DNA of 6,641 nucleotides from Planctomycetota bacterium. Lineage in GTDB: Bacteria; Planctomycetota; Phycisphaerae; Sedimentisphaerales; Anaerohalosphaeraceae. The notes under the pieces are model-generated. The model was not told where the DNA came from and made no database searches. It saw only the letters and a program-made list of their open reading frames with translations. Positions 1 through 5,120 of this stretch are shown here, piece by piece. The DNA is taken from positions 1 to 6,641 of the forward strand of contig JAAYQH010000486.1 of the NCBI GenBank assembly GCA_012519365.1. Reading direction: 5' to 3'. A program made the translations under genes and the position numbers. Every line of letters begins with the position of its first letter. Within the stretch, counting starts at the first letter, position 1.

Positions 1-1
1 A

Positions 2-7
2 TATAAT
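2..7 (+). promoter_or_regulatory. Candidate -10 box of the NusG-like gene
   Basis: A perfect TATAAT lies at 2-7, 32 bases before the GTG start at 40. Transcription would begin near 13-15 and give a leader of about 25 bases carrying the GGGAG ribosome site. The -35 element would lie outside the window, so this rests on the -10 hexamer and spacing only. Confidence 0.35.
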
Positions 8-24
8 GTCGTTTTTACGTTTTT

Positions 25-29
25 GGGAG
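25..29 (+). promoter_or_regulatory. Shine-Dalgarno site selecting a GTG start
   Basis: GGGAG at 25-29 is 10 bases before GTG at 40. The next in-frame ATG, at 67, has no comparable purine-rich site before it, so the GTG start is preferred for the NusG-like gene. Confidence 0.5.
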
Positions 30-39
30 CTGAGAAAAC

Positions 40-591
40 GTGTTAAAAGTCAGCGAGAACCCGCCGATGGCCTGGCCGCACGAAAAGTCAATCGCCGATT
101 TCGTCGGGACGTGGTGGGTCGCCCATACCAAAGCCCGCAATGAAAAGGCCCTGGCCTGGCAGTTGGTCCATAAAGAGGTGCCCTATTTTTTGCCGATGAC
201 GTGGAAGGTCTCCCGCAAAAGCGGCCGAACATTGCGTTCCCTGCTGCCGCTGTTTCCGGGATATGTGTTCTTTTGCGGCGGCGACGCTGAACGGCTGGAG
301 GTTCTCAAAACCAATCGCACCGCAGCCCTTATTCCGGTGATTGACCAGAGGCGGCTAATTTGCGAATTGGAGCCGATTCAAACCGTCCTTCGGCTTGGCA
401 AACCCGTCGTGCCGCACGAGTATCTCAAGGTCGGTCAACGCTGTCGGGTGATTGCCGGCCCGCTGATGGGCACCGAGGGCCTGATCGTGCAGACCCCGAG
501 GGTAACCCGTCTGGTGATGCAGGTCGAAATGCTCGGCCAGGCAGCCAGCGTCGAGATTGATATCGATATGGTTGAAAAAATCGACGATTGA
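40..591 (+). CDS. NusG-like transcription elongation/antitermination factor (RfaH/UpxY type paralog)
   Basis: 183 residues. An N-terminal NGN domain spans about residues 22-120. It opens with WWVAHTKARNEK (25-36), which matches the family's W-x-V-x-x-T-K-x-R-x-E-K signature, and carries the hallmark PLFPGYVFF at 70-78. A C-terminal KOW domain starts near residue 131 (VGQRCRVIAGPLMGTEGLIV, 131-150). In this family the NGN domain binds the clamp helices of RNA polymerase and reduces pausing or termination; the KOW domain contacts Rho, NusE/S10 or the ribosome. The housekeeping nusG normally lies beside secE and ribosomal protein genes, which are absent here, and FLPMTWKVSRKSG resembles UpxY/RfaH-type specialised paralogs. 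Such paralogs usually control long polysaccharide operons; no such operon follows, because a terminator-like hairpin comes straight after the stop. Its target may lie upstream or elsewhere. The family call is secure; the paralog role is inferred. Confidence 0.88.
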   Translation: MLKVSENPPMAWPHEKSIADFVGTWWVAHTKARNEKALAWQLVHKEVPYFLPMTWKVSRKSGRTLRSLLPLFPGYVFFCGGDAERLEVLKTNRTAALIPVIDQRRLICELEPIQTVLRLGKPVVPHEYLKVGQRCRVIAGPLMGTEGLIVQTPRVTRLVMQVEMLGQAASVEIDIDMVEKIDD

Positions 592-613
592 CGCACTTTT
601 TGCGTGTTTTTTT
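591..613 (+). terminator. Weak rho-independent terminator after the NusG-like gene
   Basis: A 5-bp stem ACGCA (591-595)/TGCGT (601-605) with loop CTTTT is followed by G and seven T (607-613). It begins at the last base of the stop codon. The stem is short, so termination may be partial. Confidence 0.5.
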
Positions 614-653
614 GGACCGTCCTAACGTTTAGAAGCACAAAAAGCAAAGAATT

Positions 654-814
654 GCGAGTATCGCTTTTGGCATCCGAGAAGACACCCTCTAAGCGGTGGG
701 ATTGTATGCCAAGGCCTGCGAGGACCCAAAACGGATAAATCGCCAAATTATAAAACAGTAAAATCAAGTGAACGGCCCCACACCGTGGGGCGTGAATTTT
801 TATCGGAATCGATA
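654..814 (+). other. Structured intergenic stretch / possible leader RNA
   Basis: No gene is supported between 592 and 845. The stretch contains several inverted repeats: GCGA/TCGC at 654-664, TTGGCAT (667-673)/ATGCCAA (706-712) enclosing CACC/GGTG (683-686/695-698), GCCCCAC/GTGGGGC at 775-791 and TATCG/CGATA at 801-814. TCGC at 661-664 could pair with GCGA upstream (654-657) or with GCGA downstream (718-721), giving two alternative folds. A TATAAA sequence at 749-754 could be a -10 box, but I see no matching -35. I recognise no known riboswitch or small RNA family here; a leader or small RNA is inference. Confidence 0.3.
775..803 (+). promoter_or_regulatory. Hairpin with T-tract in the leader of the membrane-protein gene
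   Basis: A perfect 7-bp GC-rich stem GCCCCAC (775-781)/GTGGGGC (785-791) with a 3-base loop is followed, after five bases, by TTTTT (797-801). It ends about 45 bases before the ATG at 846. It could act as an attenuator or late terminator, or simply be leader structure. Confidence 0.35.
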
Positions 815-845
815 ACCGCAAGGTAATTTTAGTGGAGACGCAGCA

Positions 846-1220
846 ATGACGCACGTGATCTGGATTATTGGGGCGCTGATATGCGTCTGCGGGCTGGGGG
901 CAGTCCTTAAACCGGAATGGGTCAAACGCTTTGCCGCCTTCGCGGCGGTGGGCAATCGCTGGCGTCCGCTTGCGGCGGTCAAGATCGTCGTCGGGGTGGT
1001 GTTTTTGATTCTGGCTACCTCCAGCCGGAGTCCCGAGGCCGTCATTGCCATCGGCATCCTCATGGCCGGCGGCAGCATCCTTGCCCTGACGCTCAAACCT
1101 GAAAAAATGCAGGCTGTTATGCACTGGTGGCAGCAGCAACCGCTATGGCTGTATCGGCTGTGGGGAGTCCTTGCGGTGCTGGCCGGGGCATTGGTTATTT
1201 ATGTCGGCTGGCCGAAATAA
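846..1220 (+). CDS. Small integral membrane protein, apparently an internal duplication
   Basis: 124 residues with about four hydrophobic segments: near 4-20, 42-58, 65-82 and 104-121. The ATG at 846 follows GGAG (834-837) at 8-base spacing. The two halves look alike: each has a hydrophobic helix, the motif LKPE (21-24 and 83-86), a short amphipathic stretch with W and R, then a Gly-rich hydrophobic helix (VKIVVGVVFLILA; LWGVLAVLAGALVIYVGW). A single such half resembles the helix, K/R-P-E, amphipathic linker, helix layout of the YjeT/DUF2065 family, so this may be a tandem two-unit member or relative. There are no catalytic residues or signal-peptide cleavage site, and I do not recognise a function. 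It stands alone on the plus strand, converging on the phosphatase gene, with intergenic repeats between them. That it encodes a membrane protein is well supported; the family link is tentative. Confidence 0.75.
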   Translation: MTHVIWIIGALICVCGLGAVLKPEWVKRFAAFAAVGNRWRPLAAVKIVVGVVFLILATSSRSPEAVIAIGILMAGGSILALTLKPEKMQAVMHWWQQQPLWLYRLWGVLAVLAGALVIYVGWPK

Positions 1221-1256
1221 CCGCGACAAGCCCCCCCTCGCGACAACGGCCGCTTT

Positions 1257-1341
1257 GTCATTCTTCGCCCCCCGAACGACGTGGCCGTACCCGTCATTCC
1301 GAACCCCCGAACGAAGTGAGGGGTGAGGAATCTATTGATTC
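1257..1341 (+). repeat. REP-like intergenic repeat, two tandem units
   Basis: Two related units begin with GTCATTC at 1257 and 1293 and share CCCCCGAACGA(C/A)GTG (1269-1283 and 1304-1318, 14 of 15 identical), a period of about 35-36 bases. The second unit folds into a hairpin: ATTCC (1296-1300) with GGAAT (1327-1331), then a GA/GA internal mismatch, then ACCCC (1303-1307) with GGGGT (1320-1324) around a 12-base loop. A further small inverted repeat GAATC/GATTC lies at 1328-1341. The pattern resembles the GTCATTCCGA...GAGGAATCT extragenic repeats seen in many bacterial genomes. It sits between convergent genes, a usual place for such elements. Confidence 0.6.
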
Positions 1342-1410
1342 ACTAAAATTCGACCGTTAGCGGGGTGGGGTGGAATCTTGCTTAAATAAACAGGCCCCTC
1401 GTCGGCCGTT

Positions 1411-1470
1411 GGCCTCCTCGGGGTGACGGGTTGGGGAACAGGCTCCTCGGGGTGACAGTGTGGGAAACGG
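1411..1470 (-). repeat. Two tandem copies of the same repeat family in inverted orientation
   Basis: Units of about 30 bases at 1411-1440 and 1441-1470 share CTCCTCGGGGTGAC and a G-rich tail ending in GGGAA(A)C or GGGGAAC. Read on the minus strand they give GTCACCCCGAGGAG, matching the GTCATTCCGA head of the units at 1257 and 1293. GGGGTGACGGGT (1420-1431) pairs with ACCCGTCATTCC (1289-1300) over 12 positions, two of them G-U wobbles in a plus-strand transcript. The block could therefore fold back on itself. Confidence 0.5.
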
Positions 1471-1486
1471 CCCCTTTCGGCCATTT
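1465..1486 (-). terminator. Stem-loop just after the phosphatase gene
   Basis: On the minus strand AAATGGCC (1486-1479) pairs with GGCCGTTT (1472-1465), one pair being a U-G wobble, around loop GAAAGG. It starts 4 bases after the stop codon of the phosphatase gene. No long T-run follows beyond the three T of the stem, so it may protect the 3' end rather than terminate efficiently. Confidence 0.4.
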
Positions 1487-1490
1487 ACGC

Positions 1491-2798
1491 TTATGATTCG
1501 CCCTCACAGTTGAGCCCCTCAGGGTGGGCGTGGAGGTCGCGACGAACAGCGACAATACTTGTATCATCGGTCTGACTGGCCAAGCCCACAAACCTCCGCC
1601 GATAGGCAAGAATGTTATGCACAAGGTACTCGGCGCACGTAGCCGGCTGGTTTTGCAGCACATCCAGCAACCGCTGGCGTCCCCACATCTGCCCGTCAAA
1701 GTTCATCGCATCGATCAAGCCGTCGGTGTACATCAACAGACAATCATTCTGCTCAAACGGCACCGTCTGAGTGTTGTAATGGGTATCAGGAGTAATCCCC
1801 AGCACCAAGCCGCCTTCATTCAGATCCATCACCTGGCCGTTTCGCAGCAAAATACCCGGTTCGTGACCGCAGTTACAATACGTCAGCGTATTGGCCTTGG
1901 TGTCAATCCGCGCCATAAACAGCGTAATAAATTCGCCGTCCTTGCACTCGTTGCAGGCGACCCGATTGAGTTTATGAACGATCTCTTCCATCGAATGGCG
2001 TGCATAGCCGCCGTCGGCATAGGCCCTGGCCGCGCCGCGGAACATACTCATCATAATTGCCGCAGGCACCCCCTTGCCGATCACATCGGCAATCGCCACA
2101 ACGAGCGTATGGTCATCGACCTGAAGAAAATCGTACATATCACCGCCGATTTCATAGCACGGCTGGTAAACCGCCGCCACATCCAGCCCGCACATACTCG
2201 GTGCCTTGGCGGGAATCATCCGGCGCTGAATAATCCCGGCCAAGCGAATCTGCTCGGCCATCTTGGCCCCTTCCAGCGCCTGGTTATAGAGTTGGGCGTT
2301 GGTGATGGCGATGGCGCACTGACTGGCGACCAGCCGCGCGATGCGAATAGCGTCGGCATCAAATCGTGCCGGCTCCGGACTATACAGCCGCAACACGCCG
2401 ATGGGCTTGTCATGAAAGAACATCGCCACCGTCAATTGGCTGATCAGCCCCTCACGAATCGACGCCTCGCGGTATTGCACCCGCGGATCAACGCGCATAT
2501 CGTCCAATACGACCGCTTTGCCCTCAAAGGCCTCGCGGATCACCGGCTCGTCTTTGGTCACCGGGCCTTTGTTGCGGTACTCTTCGCTGAGCCCATAGGT
2601 GCTGCGCATTTTCAGATCGCCGGTCTCTTCATCCAACAGGCGAATCGAGAAGGCTGTCGTGTTCGTGATGCGCACCACCGCCTCGGCCAGCCGGTCGAGC
2701 ACTTCCTGCAGCTCAAACTTGCCGGCAACCAATGTCGAAATCTGGTAGATTTCTTCTTCCAGATAACTTTGTTTGTCTAATTGCTGTTCCATAATCAT
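1491..2798 (-). CDS. GAF-domain PP2C-type serine/threonine phosphatase (SpoIIE/RsbU family)
   Basis: 435 residues from ATG at 2798. A GTG at 2831 would add 11 residues (GFFRFAAGYY type) but has no ribosome site; ATG at 2792 is also possible. A GAF sensor domain spans about 28-170, followed by a linker helix with IQRRMIPAKAP (190-200), typical of RsbU-like proteins. The SpoIIE phosphatase domain spans about 200-420. The metal-binding aspartates are present: GGDMYD (218-223), ADVIGKG (237-243), YTDG (357-360) and TDDTS (410-414). These enzymes are soluble and usually dephosphorylate an anti-sigma-factor antagonist (STAS protein) in partner-switching stress or surface-behaviour signalling, with the GAF domain sensing a ligand. 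No STAS or HATPase anti-sigma gene lies nearby, so the partner is unknown. Several cysteines cluster in the catalytic domain (282, 285, 308, 310), with NCGH replacing the common NAGH. The C-terminal tail runs into repeat-like DNA. Confidence 0.9.
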   Translation of the reverse strand: MIMEQQLDKQSYLEEEIYQISTLVAGKFELQEVLDRLAEAVVRITNTTAFSIRLLDEETGDLKMRSTYGLSEEYRNKGPVTKDEPVIREAFEGKAVVLDDMRVDPRVQYREASIREGLISQLTVAMFFHDKPIGVLRLYSPEPARFDADAIRIARLVASQCAIAITNAQLYNQALEGAKMAEQIRLAGIIQRRMIPAKAPSMCGLDVAAVYQPCYEIGGDMYDFLQVDDHTLVVAIADVIGKGVPAAIMMSMFRGAARAYADGGYARHSMEEIVHKLNRVACNECKDGEFITLFMARIDTKANTLTYCNCGHEPGILLRNGQVMDLNEGGLVLGITPDTHYNTQTVPFEQNDCLLMYTDGLIDAMNFDGQMWGRQRLLDVLQNQPATCAEYLVHNILAYRRRFVGLASQTDDTSIVAVRRDLHAHPEGLNCEGES

Positions 2799-2870
2799 AT
2801 AGTAACCCGCCGCAAAGCGGAAAAATCCCACATTTTAATCGGGTGTTGACACAAACAACCCAAATTGCGG

Positions 2871-2876
2871 ATTATA
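2871..2876 (-). promoter_or_regulatory. Candidate -10 box of the phosphatase gene
   Basis: The minus strand reads a perfect TATAAT here, 72 bases before the ATG at 2798 and 39 before the alternative GTG at 2831. Only a poor -35 (ATGGTA, 17 bases upstream) is visible, so another sigma factor or activator may be involved. Confidence 0.35.
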
Positions 2877-3064
2877 CCTTTTCAAACAAAAAATACCATC
2901 TTTTTTAATGTCATATTTACAGACAAGAAAAGACTACATCTCCTTGTTTGGCCCGGCCCAAAGGCCGAATGATACCCCTATTATACGCCGATAAGACCAA
3001 GGGGTTTATTAAAAAAACGTTAGTCGGACGCCACTATTACAGGCCCCCCTTTTTCCACAAAACA

Positions 3065-3093
3065 TTGAGAATTGGGAATTTAAATTGTAGAAT
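3065..3093 (+). promoter_or_regulatory. Sigma-70-like promoter upstream of xseA
   Basis: TTGAGA (3065-3070), a 17-base spacer and TAGAAT (3088-3093) match the -35 and -10 consensus at five of six positions each. Predicted transcription start is near 3100, giving a leader of about 105 bases before xseA. The AT-rich setting is also suitable. Confidence 0.5.
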
Positions 3094-3167
3094 TAAATTA
3101 TCGCTTTTAGGGCTAAACACGCATTTGTCAACGGCGCGAATGGGGGCAAATACTTACGCCGGTTTTC

Positions 3168-3203
3168 TTGTCTATCGGCGGGATTTGTGATAAAATCCCC
3201 GCC
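3168..3203 (+). promoter_or_regulatory. Start-proximal promoter-like element overlapping a palindrome before xseA
   Basis: TTGTCT (3168-3173), a 17-base spacer and TAAAAT (3191-3196) form a second promoter-like pair that would start transcription within a few bases of the xseA ATG. Over its 3' half lies a long inverted repeat: GGCGGGATTT (3177-3186) pairs with AAATCCCCGCC (3193-3203), 10 pairs with one bulged C (3197) and a 6-base loop. It ends two bases before the ATG. It could be an operator or, in the longer transcript from 3100, a hairpin controlling translation. No Shine-Dalgarno site is present before xseA. Confidence 0.4.
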
Positions 3204-3205
3204 AA

Positions 3206-4561
3206 ATGGCTAAAAATAACAAAATCCTTATCTTCAGCGTTAGCCAGCTCAACGCCCTAATCAGAGGGGCCGTGCAGAATGCTCTGCCGGGACGCTTGAT
3301 GCTGCGCGGCCAAATCAGCGACTGGAAGCAATATCCCAGCGGACATTGCTACTTTTCGCTCAAAGATGCCGATTCGCAGATTGCCTGCGTGATGTGGGGC
3401 AGCAAGGCACGCAGCCTGAAATTTACCTGTGAAAACGGGATGGAAGTAATCGCAACCGGCTTGGTGGATGTCTATCTGCCGCGGGGTCAATACCAATTTT
3501 ATGCTGAAAAACTGGAACCGGCCGGCATCGGCTCGCTGCAGCTGGCCTTTGAGCAGATGCGCAAACGGCTCGAGGCCGAGGGGTTGTTTCGTGGGGAGCA
3601 CAAAAAGCCCATTCCCCCCTATGCGATGCGGATCGGCGTGGTCACAAGCCGTCAGGGAGCGGCGATTAAAGATATTGCCGAGAGTATTTTTCACCGTTGG
3701 CCATGTGCCCGGCTGTGGGTTTTTGACACACCGGTCCAGGGTGAAGGCGCCGCCGAAAAGATTGCCGCCGCCATTGACCGCGCCAACCGCCTTCAAAAAC
3801 AGCTGGGCTTGCAAATCCTGATTGTCGGTCGCGGCGGCGGCTCGATGGAAGACCTCTGGGCATTTAATGAAGAGCGGGTCGCTCGGGCGATTTATGCGTC
3901 GCGGATTCCCGTGATCAGCGCCGTCGGCCACGAGGTGGACACAACAATCGCCGATTTGGTGGCCGATGCCCGCGTCTCGACACCAACCCGCGCCGGTGTG
4001 ATTGCCGTGCCGGACCGACGCGATGTCCTGCATCGGCTCGAGACCGCCGCCGCACGCTTGCAGCGCAGCGCAGCGACGAGTCTTCAGCATAGCCGAATGC
4101 GACTGGAGAGGATCACCGCCAGCAGCGTCTTTCGTACGCCTTACGGCCCGCTTCATATCGCCGCCCGGCAATTGGATGAGTCCTGCGACGCCCTGACCGA
4201 TGCCATGGAGGCCAGGCTCAGCGGCTGGCGGCAACAGGTAGATCGGTTTGCCCGGGCCGTAGCACGCATTGAGCCGGGGCGGTTCATTGCCATTCGGCGG
4301 CTGAGTTTGCACGAATTGCAAAGCCGATGCCGACAGGCTATCCTTGCGATCCTCTCGAAAAAGCAGTTGCAATTGACCGCTCAGGACAATAGAGTACAGG
4401 CATTAAACCCCCGTTCGGTGCTTAGCCGGGGCTACAGCATTACGCGCGACTGCGGCGGCAAGGTGATCACCCGGCCCGAACAAGTCGCCCTCGGCCAGTC
4501 GATTATTACCGAACTGGCCCAAAACAAACGACTTGAAAGTACCATAACCAAAGTAGATTGA
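3206..4561 (+). CDS. xseA: Exodeoxyribonuclease VII large subunit
   Basis: 451 residues, close to the usual 400-460. Exonuclease VII degrades single-stranded DNA from both ends without a metal requirement and acts in the cytoplasm in repair and mutation avoidance; XseA is the catalytic chain. An N-terminal OB-fold spans about 8-103 and begins with the family's SVSQLNALIR (11-20) and LRGQISDW (33-40). The catalytic domain follows from about 125: IGVVTSRQGAAIKDI (143-157), GRGGGSMEDLWAFNEE (208-223), ISAVGHEVDTTIADLVAD (237-254) and STPTRA (258-263), all conserved landmarks. A helical region (270-400) fits the long coiled-coil that binds XseB, and the C-terminal LNPRSVLSRGYSI (400-412) is also typical. 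The ATG at 3206 gives a full N-terminus but has no ribosome site; a palindrome ends two bases before it. xseB follows within 8 bases or overlaps by 4. Confidence 0.97.
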   Translation: MAKNNKILIFSVSQLNALIRGAVQNALPGRLMLRGQISDWKQYPSGHCYFSLKDADSQIACVMWGSKARSLKFTCENGMEVIATGLVDVYLPRGQYQFYAEKLEPAGIGSLQLAFEQMRKRLEAEGLFRGEHKKPIPPYAMRIGVVTSRQGAAIKDIAESIFHRWPCARLWVFDTPVQGEGAAEKIAAAIDRANRLQKQLGLQILIVGRGGGSMEDLWAFNEERVARAIYASRIPVISAVGHEVDTTIADLVADARVSTPTRAGVIAVPDRRDVLHRLETAAARLQRSAATSLQHSRMRLERITASSVFRTPYGPLHIAARQLDESCDALTDAMEARLSGWRQQVDRFARAVARIEPGRFIAIRRLSLHELQSRCRQAILAILSKKQLQLTAQDNRVQALNPRSVLSRGYSITRDCGGKVITRPEQVALGQSIITELAQNKRLESTITKVD

Positions 4562-4569
4562 CAGACGCA

Positions 4570-4899
4570 ATGGCAAAAAAAGAACACCCGAAAAATCCGT
4601 TGGAAAATGTGACTTTTGAACAGGCGATTGAAAGGCTCAGCGGCATTGTTCAAAAAATTGAGACCGGTCAGGTTTCGCTGGAAGAAAGCCTGCGCCAGTA
4701 TGAACAGGGCATGGCGCTGATTGCCCATTGCCGTAGGATTTTGCAGGACGCCGAAAAACGGATTGAGACGATCAATGAAAGTGCCTTGTCCGAGACCGCC
4801 CCGGATGTGGACGAACAGGACAATCTCAAAGAGCAGGACAACAGCAATGCGAGGACCGAGGATCAGCACGGCCAGGATGAGGACGATGTTTTCTTTTAG
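4570..4899 (+). CDS. xseB: Exodeoxyribonuclease VII small subunit
   Basis: 109 residues from ATG at 4570. The core at about 14-70 has the family pattern: TFEQAIERLSGIVQKIE (15-31), then GQVSLEESLRQYEQGMAL (33-50) and a final helix ILQDAEKRIETI (57-68). Several small subunits wrap the coiled-coil of XseA and are needed for nuclease activity. MAKKE at the start resembles the MPKKN start of the E. coli protein, which favours ATG 4570. A TTG at 4558, in frame and overlapping the xseA stop as TTGA, would add MTDA and couple translation; neither start has a clear ribosome site. The family protein is usually about 60-85 residues; here an acidic, Asn/Gln/Asp-rich tail (72-109, ending DEDDVFF) is extra and probably disordered. 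It is cotranscribed with xseA. Confidence 0.95.
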   Translation: MAKKEHPKNPLENVTFEQAIERLSGIVQKIETGQVSLEESLRQYEQGMALIAHCRRILQDAEKRIETINESALSETAPDVDEQDNLKEQDNSNARTEDQHGQDEDDVFF

Positions 4900-4933
4900 C
4901 CGGCGTTAAACTCTCTTTCTTATCGCATCACAA

Positions 4934-5015
4934 GCGGGCGTGGCGGAATTGGCAGACGCGCCAGATTTAGGTTCTGGTGGGATATCCCGTGGAGGTTCGA
5001 GTCCTCTCGCCCGCA
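4934..5015 (+). tRNA. tRNA-Leu, anticodon UAG
   Basis: 82 bases fold as a class II tRNA. The acceptor stem is GCGGGCG (4934-4940)/CGCCCGC (5008-5014), fully paired, with discriminator A (5015). The anticodon stem CCAGA/TCTGG (4961-4965/4973-4977) encloses TTTAGGT, with anticodon TAG at 4968-4970. The long variable arm (4978-4990) has a GGGA/TCCC stem. The T arm is GGAGG/CCTCT around TTCGAGT. It would read CUA and, by wobble, other CUN leucine codons. The 3' CCA is not encoded, so it must be added by a nucleotidyltransferase. It lies 34 bases after xseB with no clear promoter of its own, so it may be processed from a longer transcript. Confidence 0.97.
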
Positions 5016-5120
5016 TTAAAGACGACTCACACAGGCAGTCATCACAGGAAACGGAAGGGAGCGTTGGGTCGGTTTTGAAGTCTGCACCCAAGCGGCTGTT
5101 AAAAAGAGAAAGGCAGAACT

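Larger units (their letters stand above)
2832..3205. other. AT-rich divergent intergenic region between the phosphatase gene and xseA
   Basis: These 374 bases hold no convincing gene. They hold a TATAAT facing the phosphatase gene (2871-2876) and two sigma-70-like promoters facing xseA (3065-3093 and 3168-3196). Short inverted repeats include CGGCC/GGCCG (2954-2967) and ACCCCT/AGGGGT (2974-2979/3000-3005). An open frame at 2948-3190 with a TTG start has no ribosome site or recognisable protein features and is not called. Confidence 0.6.

Noticed and set aside
435..1139. 234-codon minus-strand frame spanning two plus-strand genes
   Set aside because: It overlaps the NusG-like gene and the membrane-protein gene, both with good ribosome sites and family or membrane features.
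1257..1470. CRISPR array
   Set aside because: The repeats are few, unequal in sequence and spacing, partly inverted, and there are no cas genes.
1524..2780. 418-codon open frame opposite the phosphatase gene
   Set aside because: It mirrors the phosphatase gene, whose conserved motifs and catalytic residues are unmistakable; the His/Arg-rich product has no family features.
2846..2875. Plus-strand promoter TTGACA (2846-2851) with GATTAT (2870-2875)
   Set aside because: The -35 is perfect, but the -10 matches only four of six at 18-base spacing and coincides with the minus-strand TATAAT; the pair at 3065-3093 is a better plus-strand promoter.
2948..3190. Open frame of 80 codons before xseA on the plus strand
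   Set aside because: It has a TTG start without a ribosome site, no recognisable domain or hydrophobic pattern, and runs across promoter-like and palindromic DNA; likely chance.
3177..3203. LexA (SOS) box before xseA
   Set aside because: The palindrome does not contain a CTG-N10-CAG or GAAC-N4-GTTC core.
3257..4372. 371-codon minus-strand open frame inside xseA
   Set aside because: Shadow of xseA; no coherent domain and no ribosome site of its own.
4934..5015. tRNA-Leu as an integration site for a mobile element
   Set aside because: No copy of the tRNA 3' end appears downstream, and no integrase or phage-like gene is present in the window.
5065..5104. Promoter or hairpin before the DUF4236 gene (TTGGGT/ACCCAA; TTGAAG with TTAAAA)
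   Set aside because: The stem is only 6 bp with a 16-base loop, and the promoter-like hexamers match consensus poorly.
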